A stretch of 7,440 bases of DNA from DATKKX01 sp035542775 (lineage in GTDB: Bacteria > Planctomycetota > Phycisphaerae > UBA1845 > UTPLA1), in contig DATKKX010000274.1 in assembly GCA_035542775.1 (NCBI GenBank), positions 1 to 7,440 of the forward strand. Reading direction: 5' to 3'. Within the stretch, counting starts at the first letter, position 1, and every line of letters begins with the position of its first letter. Made by a program: the position numbers and the translations under genes. Shown here piece after piece: positions 1 to 6,329 of the stretch. The notes beneath the pieces were generated by a model. It searched no databases. It saw nothing but the letters and a program-made list of their open reading frames with translations, and was not told the origin of the DNA.

Positions 1-2748
1 ACCCTGTGTGCTTCGGAGCATGGACCACCTCATGGCGGTGCCTGGCGCGACGGGATGATCAGGATCATTCCGATTTGCCCAGTGGCGGAAAGCCAGGCCC
101 GCTTCGGGCGAGGTTTCGCCAATGAGGGAACCACCGGTATCGGCGGGATCGATCACGTCCAAGACATGATAACCTGGGTTGTTGCGCGGGTCGGTAGGGT
201 CGTCGAAGGGGGACCACGCCAACTCGACTGCACCTTGGCCATTAGTGGCCATCCTGAAATTGGGGTAATAGTAGAGTAGTTGTTCGGAGGGGCCGTCAAA
301 CGGGCTCGGCTTCGCGCTCCAGTCACCGCCACACAGGATGTAGTACTGACCCGCGCCGGTCCCTCCGTCAAGCCCGGTTAGGTGCTCGAGGGGCGCGGAG
401 GGCTTGTAGAAGTCAGCAAGTCGGATCGGAAATGGATCGGGGGCTGGCGACTGGAAGCCGGTTGCATGGAGATACAAGATGCTGTTGGAAGTGATCGGGA
501 TCTTCCACAGCGGGGGGACATAGAGCTCAACGGCGAAGAACCACTGGTCTACGTCGTTGGGATCGCTGCCGCTGGAGAGAGGCGGGACATACAGGCGGAC
601 ATAAGCCTCGGTGAAGAAGGGCTGCTTCTCGATGCCGAAGATGTAGCGGCTGGCGGACGTGGACGGGTCATAGACCCATTCAATGACCGTCGGTTCGGCA
701 TCGGAATCCCGATAATCGGCCATGTTGGCGGCGAACTGCCAGGCGAGATACTCGCGGTTAAGCGTGAGCCAGGGTTGCACACCGGAAGCGTCTTTCAGCG
801 TGAAGCCCTGATAATCCTCGACGTTCTCGAGCGTCAGATACATGGCCGCGGCCATATATCGGATATAAGTATCCTTGACCGCCGTCCCGTTCGGATCGTT
901 GGGATCATTCACGCTCATGTTGATGTCGATGGGGAGCACGCGCATGTGGTCGGGGACATTTGGGTAGCTGACCCTGTTGAGCACCGGCCAAGCCATTTTC
1001 TGAAGCAGCGTGGGATTGGGCCCGGAGACGATCCGTACGGGATTGGCGGACAGTCGCGCAACGACGCCGTTCGGATCGTTCGGGTCGAGCGTCACGCCCA
1101 GAGGCGACGGGACGACCTCATGGCTGACGGTGGTGAACATGGAGCGGCGGATCGCCAGCGGATCGTCATCGCATAGCAACGAGCGCCAGCCCTTGATGGT
1201 GGCGCTGGCGTCGTAGCCTTCATAGTACGCGTAGAGAGGGTCGTTGGGATCGGTCACAAGGCAGGAGTTCAGCCGATTCCAGCGAGGAGGCGTGCCGGGA
1301 TCGTAGGTGAAAGTGTGGTTGGCGCTGTTCCACAAGGCGGCGCGAGACCACAGCAGGGTACCGCGCAGGGCCCGCTCCGTGTCGCAGTAGTCGGTGGCGG
1401 CGCAGGCCCGGGCGCCGGTGCGATCCGGTGGAACCAGCATGCCCCGGTGGCGGAGCGCAGCTTCGTCCTGCAGGCCATAAAGGAGATACGGCGGATTGTT
1501 CGGATCGCTGGAATCGTGTCCACCGACCAGCTTGCGACGGACAACCTCGTCATCGTAGCGCTTCGGGTCCGCGGGGGGCGAGGGGGCATTCCAGCGATAA
1601 GCCGCCAGTCCCGCCGTGCGGTTGTTGATGGCAAACGAATCTTCGGGATGGACGGTTTCATCGAGAAGCAGATCGGTAACGCGCCTGCCGCGCCGCTGCC
1701 GGTCCGACGCCAATTCGCCGGAGACATGGCCGCTTTCGTCAAAGGTCAGCTCGTTGACGGCGCCGCCGGGCTGGAGGAGGCTTGACGCCACGTTCAGGTT
1801 CAGCATCGAGGCATGGTCGACGATGCGAATGGCGGCGTAGAGCGCTTTCGGGGCACTGGGCTCACTCGATTTGACGGGCACGACAAAGCTGATAGGCGAA
1901 TCGGGCACGCCGTCGCCGTCGGTGTCATAGAGCACGATAATGCCGTCGCGGTTGGTATCGAAGTACGGGAAGCGATAAGTCCCGGTGGCCGCGGCGGGAT
2001 CATTCTTCTCCCACCATCGGCGGGCGTCCGCAATGGTCACATTGGTCGTCGAGCCCGGAATCAGGTAGTTGGTCATGCCGGGCGGGGGAGTCTGGAGTAT
2101 GTATACATTGCGGAGGCTGCTGGGACCGGTGGGGTCTTTGGGGTCCCCGTAGGCCGGCGGGGGACCGCCCAGTCGAGAGTTTGCCGAGTACTTGAAAGGG
2201 CTGGGGCTCTGGAGGATATCGGTGCCGAGGTACGACACGCGATACCACACAAGCACTTGATTCTCGATATTGAGGGGATAGGGCCGCGAGGCCTGGGGCA
2301 GGTCATTCTCCCACGGGTAATAAGGCACCGTCGAGGCCAGCCAGCGGTCGTCGGGGCCAGGGGCGTCGTAGGGTTCGTTGTTTTCCAGGAGGCCGCCGGC
2401 GGGCCGGTTGCCGCTCAACGGAAGAGCCAATGGGCCCGATGCGCCGGGATCGCCCCAGATGTCGGCCCGCAGCGTCTGGCGGACAAGATTGACGACGTCA
2501 TCCATGGCCGCCTTTTCCACGGATGCTGCGGCCTCGTAATTTACCCGCTTGGATTCACCATGCGTCCTGGCGATCAACAGCAGGCCGATCAGAGCCAGCA
2601 GCACGAGGACGCCCAGGACGAAGATCATGATCGTGCCGCGGCGGAGCCGCCCCCGAACCGCAGAAGATCGGCGCGAGTCACACGAGTGGCGGTGACGGCC
2701 TTGGTTGGGTTGGGGTTTGAGGATTCGCATCACGATCAACTCCCGCAT
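1..2748 (-). CDS. gspK: GspK-like giant minor pseudopilin, partial (C-terminus beyond window)
   Basis: The minus strand reads open without a stop from an ATG at 2748 to base 1, giving 916 residues with no C-terminus. Residues 34-38 (RLRRG) form a basic leader ending in Gly38. A hydrophobic helix follows (TIMIFVLGVLVLLALIGLLL, 39-58). Position +5 is Phe43 instead of Glu; GspK proteins characteristically lack Glu5. Residues 307-321 (IRIVDHASMLNLNVA) resemble the D...(I/L)NLN.A stretch of GspK. Two calcium-loop-like motifs lie at 264-269 (DTNRDG) and 275-283 (DTDGDGVPD). DPN(D)P motifs recur at about 202, 415, 500, 555, 615, 729 and 849. AGGAG at 2753-2757 lies 4 bases before the start; an in-frame ATG at 2730 with GGGAG 9 bases upstream is an alternative. 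By family, GspK caps the pseudopilus tip; the usual length is about 300 aa, so most of this protein is extra. A PilX-like pilin is the main alternative. The reading frame is certain, the family likely. Confidence 0.82.
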   Translation of the reverse strand, partial: MRELIVMRILKPQPNQGRHRHSCDSRRSSAVRGRLRRGTIMIFVLGVLVLLALIGLLLIARTHGESKRVNYEAAASVEKAAMDDVVNLVRQTLRADIWGDPGASGPLALPLSGNRPAGGLLENNEPYDAPGPDDRWLASTVPYYPWENDLPQASRPYPLNIENQVLVWYRVSYLGTDILQSPSPFKYSANSRLGGPPPAYGDPKDPTGPSSLRNVYILQTPPPGMTNYLIPGSTTNVTIADARRWWEKNDPAAATGTYRFPYFDTNRDGIIVLYDTDGDGVPDSPISFVVPVKSSEPSAPKALYAAIRIVDHASMLNLNVASSLLQPGGAVNELTFDESGHVSGELASDRQRRGRRVTDLLLDETVHPEDSFAINNRTAGLAAYRWNAPSPPADPKRYDDEVVRRKLVGGHDSSDPNNPPYLLYGLQDEAALRHRGMLVPPDRTGARACAATDYCDTERALRGTLLWSRAALWNSANHTFTYDPGTPPRWNRLNSCLVTDPNDPLYAYYEGYDASATIKGWRSLLCDDDPLAIRRSMFTTVSHEVVPSPLGVTLDPNDPNGVVARLSANPVRIVSGPNPTLLQKMAWPVLNRVSYPNVPDHMRVLPIDINMSVNDPNDPNGTAVKDTYIRYMAAAMYLTLENVEDYQGFTLKDASGVQPWLTLNREYLAWQFAANMADYRDSDAEPTVIEWVYDPSTSASRYIFGIEKQPFFTEAYVRLYVPPLSSGSDPNDVDQWFFAVELYVPPLWKIPITSNSILYLHATGFQSPAPDPFPIRLADFYKPSAPLEHLTGLDGGTGAGQYYILCGGDWSAKPSPFDGPSEQLLYYYPNFRMATNGQGAVELAWSPFDDPTDPRNNPGYHVLDVIDPADTGGSLIGETSPEAGLAFRHWANRNDPDHPVAPGTAMRWSMLRSTQG

Positions 2749-2752
2749 GGAT

Positions 2753-2757
2753 CTCCT
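2753..2757 (-). promoter_or_regulatory. Ribosome binding site of gspK-like gene
   Basis: AGGAG on the minus strand lies 4 bases before the ATG at 2748. The spacing is short but workable. The site directly abuts a GC-rich hairpin (2758-2774), so it could be affected by that structure. A second purine-rich site (GGGAG, 2740-2744) lies 9 bases before the in-frame ATG at 2730, so the start is not fully settled. Confidence 0.55.
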
Positions 2758-2774
2758 GGCGGGCGGCGCCCGCC
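2758..2774 (-). repeat. GC-rich inverted repeat abutting the gspK ribosome binding site
   Basis: Plus-strand bases 2758-2764 (GGCGGGC) pair perfectly with 2768-2774 (GCCCGCC) around a 3-base loop, a 7 bp stem made only of G and C. It ends one base before the gspK Shine-Dalgarno sequence. No T-run follows, so it is not an intrinsic terminator. It might modulate translation or form part of the neighbouring repeat element. Confidence 0.5.
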
Positions 2775-2783
2775 CTGCGTGTC

Positions 2784-2821
2784 GTGCCCAGGCACACGGG
2801 CAAAGCAGCTTTGCCCGTGCC
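2784..2821. repeat. REP-like intergenic palindrome
   Basis: Plus-strand 2795-2806 (CACGGGCAAAGC) and 2808-2819 (GCTTTGCCCGTG) are perfect inverted copies around a single central base. The left side is preceded by GTGCC-CA-GGCAC (2784-2795). GGCAC (2791-2795) can also pair with GTGCC (2817-2821) if two bases bulge, so two foldings compete. The element begins about a dozen bases after the gspJ stop. There is no downstream T-run on the minus strand, which argues against a rho-independent terminator. Size, symmetry and intergenic placement fit a repetitive extragenic palindrome; multiplicity in the genome cannot be seen here. Confidence 0.6.
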
Positions 2822-2832
2822 ACCCTGTAACG

Positions 2833-4197
2833 TCATGGGATCGGCACGACGATGGAAAACTCCTGGCCCCACCGGGCTATCGGATTCGTGTCGGCTACGC
2901 CGTCCTCGTTGAGGTCGGCGCTGGCCAACTGTTTCAGCCGGTTCTGGGCGTCATAAATCCGGTAGGTAAAGCGCAGCGCCTTGGGGCGATACTGCCAGGT
3001 GTCGGCGCGCCAGACGGCCCGGTAGCGCTCGTTGACGTCCGGCCCTCCGCTGTCACCCGGAGACGAGCACTCGATCTTGGTCTCGAACGCGGCCCTCTCA
3101 TCGGGCGTGGCGTCGGCGACGTAGGGAGCATGATGACGACACTGGGCACGGTACTGGATCTGGTCGGCCACGATATGTCCGGTGGCGTCGACGGGAACGG
3201 GCTCGGCGTAATTGGGCCGCAGACCGAACCATCGTGTGCCGTAATCGGGAGCTCCAAGGTTGTCTCGCCCGTCGGTCCATTCGATGCGGAAGTCCGCCAG
3301 GCGGGGCTGGAGCGTGAAACCGCTTCGAGGGTAGTGGTCGAGGGCGTTGGGATCGAGACTGGCACTGGTCGGTGTGACGTTTGCGTCCCAGAGGCCGGCG
3401 AAAGTGGGCGTCGCCGAGACCAGATCGGACGCGGGTTTTCGGTTGATCTCGTCGATGATGGTGAGCCCGTCGGCCCGATAGGCGGTGCTGGAGACGACCG
3501 CATCCATCTGGCCCTGGCGGATGGTGGGCGCGGCGGACAGGAGAGTCCCGCCGCCGAGCAGGCCATTGACTATGACGTTCATGTTGGGGGGTGCCCAGCC
3601 GACGTGCCCGGGATCATCTGCCAGGAGGAGAATGGCGCGATGGGCAAAGACCCATTCCACGGCCGGGATGCGGAGTACGTCATCGTCAAAAGGCCGTTCC
3701 TTAGGCGGCACCGAGTCGGTCAGAGGAATTCCGGGGCCCAGATAGATCAGGGCCTCGCGGCTGGACGCGGGCTCAGTCGGTAGGGCGGGCGTCCACCGCG
3801 TCGGGTCGGTGAAGGACTGGAAGGCGCCTGGAGGGCCCATGGCCACGAACACCAGGCAGTCGCGGCGCTGTCGGAAGAGCCGGTCTCCCTCCGGGATCTC
3901 GGAGCGGGCCAGCGTCGGGGGCGGACTTTCGATGATGAGCAGGCCGGGCTCGATCTTGGACAGCAGGTCGGTGAATCGCTGTTGTACGGCGGCGGACTCC
4001 TCCATGGCCTCAGCATGAGCAACGGTGCGGCCGGTGGTTTCGGAACTGAGGTCGAAGACGGTGGCAAGAGCGAGAATCGCCACGATCAGAACGGCCATGG
4101 AAACCAGCAGCTCGATGACCGTGAAGGCGAGCGCGCCGCGGCGCAACCGCTGAGCAGCGTCGGGAAACGGTCGAATTGTCGGTGCCGGGCGGCTCAT
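2833..4197 (-). CDS. gspJ: GspJ-like minor pseudopilin, enlarged
   Basis: The protein is about 454 aa, roughly twice the usual GspJ. A basic leader (QRLRRG, 16-21) precedes a class III pilin helix at 25-48 (FTVIELLVSMAVLIVAILAL). Placing Glu29 at +5 puts Ala24 at -1 instead of Gly; Gly21 lies three residues earlier. The helix is followed by a coil-like stretch (about 49-85). The passenger has beta-rich pieces typical of GspJ: RLADFRIEWTDG (about 299-310) and PKALRFTYRIYD (about 405-416). DLNEDGVAD (428-436) matches a DxNxDGxxD calcium loop. The start at 4197 is chosen because its ATG overlaps the gspI stop as ATGA. An in-frame ATG at 4212 would add five residues; neither has a strong ribosome binding site. 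By family, GspJ joins GspI and GspK in the tip complex. Pilin class is secure; the J assignment rests on order and these motifs. Confidence 0.85.
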   Translation of the reverse strand: MSRPAPTIRPFPDAAQRLRRGALAFTVIELLVSMAVLIVAILALATVFDLSSETTGRTVAHAEAMEESAAVQQRFTDLLSKIEPGLLIIESPPPTLARSEIPEGDRLFRQRRDCLVFVAMGPPGAFQSFTDPTRWTPALPTEPASSREALIYLGPGIPLTDSVPPKERPFDDDVLRIPAVEWVFAHRAILLLADDPGHVGWAPPNMNVIVNGLLGGGTLLSAAPTIRQGQMDAVVSSTAYRADGLTIIDEINRKPASDLVSATPTFAGLWDANVTPTSASLDPNALDHYPRSGFTLQPRLADFRIEWTDGRDNLGAPDYGTRWFGLRPNYAEPVPVDATGHIVADQIQYRAQCRHHAPYVADATPDERAAFETKIECSSPGDSGGPDVNERYRAVWRADTWQYRPKALRFTYRIYDAQNRLKQLASADLNEDGVADTNPIARWGQEFSIVVPIP

Positions 4198-5336
4198 AGG
4201 AGCGATTTCCATTCAATCAAAGGCGACGCTTTCTCGAACTCGTCACCGGAGAGCGCAGGCGGGAAGAGCCACACGTCGAAAGTGACGGTTCTTCCGGCGG
4301 CGTAAATGAACGGCGGCAGATCGCTGATATCCTCGACGATCTCGACCTGGCTCGGAAAACCGCCGGCGTCATACAGCACGTCGGCCACAGTGAGGACACG
4401 GCCCACGGGCATCGCGATGGTCGGAGGGGAGGCGGAGTTATCGCGGACGGTACCCTGGATCATGATCTTCGAGCCTGGCGGGGCCAGACGGCCCAGGGGG
4501 TAGCCGGCGCCGATCATGAACGGCGGAGATGCCGAGGGAGTGTCGAAGAGAATGTTCGGGCTCTGGTAGCCGACTGAAATTCGCCAGGGGACGGGGAGGC
4601 GCCGAGCACCCACCGAACCGACGGCAGGAAACCTCGTCGGAGTGGAGAACGGGTTTTGGGCCTGGACTACAAGCTTGGTGTCGACGGCGGTGGCGGTGAG
4701 ATCCTGTTCGACGAAGACCTGGTCGCGCTGCTGCCGGCAGATGGCAGTGCAGAAGGCGAACTTGCCGCCCAGCCGGCGGTAGAAGCCATACCATACGAGG
4801 CGGTTGGGGGCGTTGGCGAGCTCTGAGTCAGTGAAAGGCGACGGCGGACTCTGGATGCCGTTGATATAGGGGGCCAGCCGGTCGCTGAGGGTGTCGAGAC
4901 CGGTCAGAAAGGTGGCGTTCTGATAGGGCACTTCGCTGTCCGTGACACCGCTGATGACGTTGGCGTAAGTGCTTTGAGCGGTGTAAGTCGGCGGGGCGAG
5001 TGCCGGCATCCAGTCCCACGTCGTGGCCCGGCAGCACAAGTTGGTGCTAGGCAGGAGATACCAGGGCGTATCCTTACCGGTGTCGTTGGGATCAAGGGGC
5101 CTGGGAAGCCAGAGCTTGTCGGTGCTGAGGCGGCTTTGCAGCATCGCCTGGGCCTTGGAGGTGAGCTCAATCGAGCGCACGCGCTCGGTGGCGTCGCGGT
5201 GCTGCGACAGGGCAACCGGGAAGACCGCAGCGACCATGATCAGGCCGATGCCCAATATGCCCACGGCGATCGTCGTCTCGAGCAGGGAGATGGCGCCATG
5301 CTGGGGGGTCGTGATGTTACGCCGAGCCGCCGTCAT
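4194..5336 (-). CDS. gspI: GspI-like minor pseudopilin, enlarged
   Basis: The protein is 380 aa; typical GspI is about 120-130 aa. A short leader (1-15) precedes ISLLETTIAVGILGIGLIMV (16-35), a pilin helix with Glu20 at +5. As in the gspJ-like product, this alignment gives Ala15 at -1, with Gly14 at -2. Residues 44-75 continue a polar helix (SQHRDATERVRSIELTSKAQ is typical of this class). The passenger has no obvious domain. It carries DPND at 82-85 and four cysteines (101, 102, 196, 200), which could form disulfides in the periplasm. The start is supported by GAAGGGGG (5346-5353), 9 bases upstream, and lies one base after the gspH stop (TAG-C-ATG), which suggests translational coupling. By family, GspI nucleates the I-J-K tip that starts pseudopilus assembly. 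The I letter is positional; a PilV-like minor pilin would look similar. Confidence 0.84.
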   Translation of the reverse strand: MTAARRNITTPQHGAISLLETTIAVGILGIGLIMVAAVFPVALSQHRDATERVRSIELTSKAQAMLQSRLSTDKLWLPRPLDPNDTGKDTPWYLLPSTNLCCRATTWDWMPALAPPTYTAQSTYANVISGVTDSEVPYQNATFLTGLDTLSDRLAPYINGIQSPPSPFTDSELANAPNRLVWYGFYRRLGGKFAFCTAICRQQRDQVFVEQDLTATAVDTKLVVQAQNPFSTPTRFPAVGSVGARRLPVPWRISVGYQSPNILFDTPSASPPFMIGAGYPLGRLAPPGSKIMIQGTVRDNSASPPTIAMPVGRVLTVADVLYDAGGFPSQVEIVEDISDLPPFIYAAGRTVTFDVWLFPPALSGDEFEKASPLIEWKSLL

Positions 5337-5337
5337 G

Positions 5338-6318
5338 CTAGCGCACCCCCTTCAGCAGTTGTTGTCCGGTGAAGCGGTTCAGCACGATGGTCTGGGCATA
5401 TTGCTGATAAGGCTGGCCTTCGGAAGTCAGCGCCAGCCAGTTGTTCACCAGGGCGTTTGGATCGGTGGCGCTGGCGCCCGATGCCTGTTTCATCTTGGTG
5501 ATGTCCGAGATCACGAAGCCGCAGGTGGAAGTGATCGGGGTGTCGGTGGTGTCAAGCGAGCCGGTCGCGTTCACCAGCGGCGAGAGCGTCAGGTCGGGGG
5601 TTTCATCGCGAAGGCGGTTGCAGTTGGCCGGCGTGCGGGCCGAGCCGTTGCGCAGGTAGAAGGTCCGCGTGGCGATTCGTCGCGTGCGAATGACCAGTTG
5701 GCCGCTTTCATCGAAGCAGAAGGCCGCCCAGGTGAGGTTGTCCATGTCCATGTTCGTATTGCCCATTCCGGGCAGACGATTCTGATAGTCGATGGGGTTG
5801 ACCATAGCGGCCGGTTCGTCTCCGCGCGGGATGCGGGGCAGGCGGGCCGAGGGGTCGAGGATCGGGGCGAAGGCGTAGCTGTCGACGTTTCCCGAGTCAG
5901 GCACCACAGCGGAGGGCTGGAGGTTCCAGGCCCCACCCTGAAGGGGCGGATTGGAGTACCAGATCTCGAAGCGCCCGTTGAAAGGATTCACCACCAGCAT
6001 GGTTTCGATGTGGTGGGCGATGGCATAGCTGCGAGCCACCTGGGCGTAGGTGATCACGGCGTTTCGGGACTGGGCCATGATGCTGCCCTCGGCCGCCTTC
6101 CGAAAGAGGAGGGTGCTGAGGGAGGCCAGGATGCCGAGGATGAGGATGCTGATCAGCCACTCCAGGAGCGTGAAGCCTCGACGGCGAGGGGTGTGGGCGT
6201 ATTGCTGCGCAGGGTGCGGGAAGTCCGCCAAGGGCAGATCGCACCAGGGACGCTCACGCCAGTCAGGCTGTCGCCGGGCCGTCCGAGGTGTCAACTGCTT
6301 GTCACTGCCCGCAGGCAT
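5338..6318 (-). CDS. gspH: GspH-like minor pseudopilin with long leader
   Basis: The protein is 326 aa. RRRG (45-48) precedes a canonical class III signal, FTLLEWLISILILGILASLS (49-68), with Gly48 at -1, Phe at +1 and Glu53 at +5. A GspH-like helix continuation includes ARSYAIAHH (95-103). Beta-rich pieces follow: FEIWYSN (117-123), CFDESGQLVIRTRR (201-214) and a C-terminal IVLNRFTGQQL (311-321), which fits the closing strand of GspH/FimT-type pilins. Ser/Asp/Asn-rich loops include DPN (286-288). The start at 6318 is well supported by AGGAG at 6325-6329, six bases upstream and overlapping the gspG stop. The resulting 48-residue leader is long for a prepilin, and no later ATG precedes the helix. 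GspH joins the G-type fibre to the I-J-K tip in T2SS models. Pilin class is very secure, the H letter likely. Confidence 0.87.
   Translation of the reverse strand: MPAGSDKQLTPRTARRQPDWRERPWCDLPLADFPHPAQQYAHTPRRRGFTLLEWLISILILGILASLSTLLFRKAAEGSIMAQSRNAVITYAQVARSYAIAHHIETMLVVNPFNGRFEIWYSNPPLQGGAWNLQPSAVVPDSGNVDSYAFAPILDPSARLPRIPRGDEPAAMVNPIDYQNRLPGMGNTNMDMDNLTWAAFCFDESGQLVIRTRRIATRTFYLRNGSARTPANCNRLRDETPDLTLSPLVNATGSLDTTDTPITSTCGFVISDITKMKQASGASATDPNALVNNWLALTSEGQPYQQYAQTIVLNRFTGQQLLKGVR
5346..5353 (-). promoter_or_regulatory. Ribosome binding site of gspI-like gene
   Basis: GAAGGGGG on the minus strand is 9 bases before the ATG at 5336 and lies inside the last codons of the gspH-like gene. 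It supports that start and a coupled gspH-gspI mRNA. Confidence 0.55.
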
Positions 6319-6324
6319 CCAAAT

Positions 6325-6329
6325 CTCCT
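6325..6329 (-). promoter_or_regulatory. Ribosome binding site of gspH-like gene
   Basis: AGGAG on the minus strand is six bases before the ATG at 6318 and overlaps the gspG TAG stop (TAGGAG). This decides the gspH start and shows tight coupling between the two genes. Confidence 0.75.

Noticed and set aside
889..909. CRISPR-like or tandem DNA repeat from GATCC-AAC-GA words
   Set aside because: The repeats are short, irregularly spaced and in frame with DPN codons, so they reflect protein sequence, not an array.
382..1176. 264-codon plus-strand open frame
   Set aside because: It is opposite the continuous gspK-like frame, which reads through the whole region without a stop.
1898..1959. Dockerin domain of a cellulosome-type system in gspK
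   Set aside because: The two loops are only 11 residues apart, lie inside a pilin-like protein, and lack the helix spacing of a dockerin; only the calcium-loop resemblance is kept.
2784..2821. Rho-independent terminator after gspJ
   Set aside because: The stem is strong but no T-run follows on the minus strand, and an in-order pseudopilin gene with its own ribosome binding site lies just downstream.
2934..3566. Second minus-strand frame inside gspJ
   Set aside because: It is an out-of-frame shadow, rich in Ser/Pro/Arg, within a gene with clear pilin and GspJ-like motifs.
1813..3783. Long plus-strand open frame as a real gene
   Set aside because: It lies opposite the gspJ-like and gspK-like genes, runs through their spacer, and shows Gly/Arg/Val-rich sequence with no recognisable domain or signal; the minus strand has clear pilin motifs.
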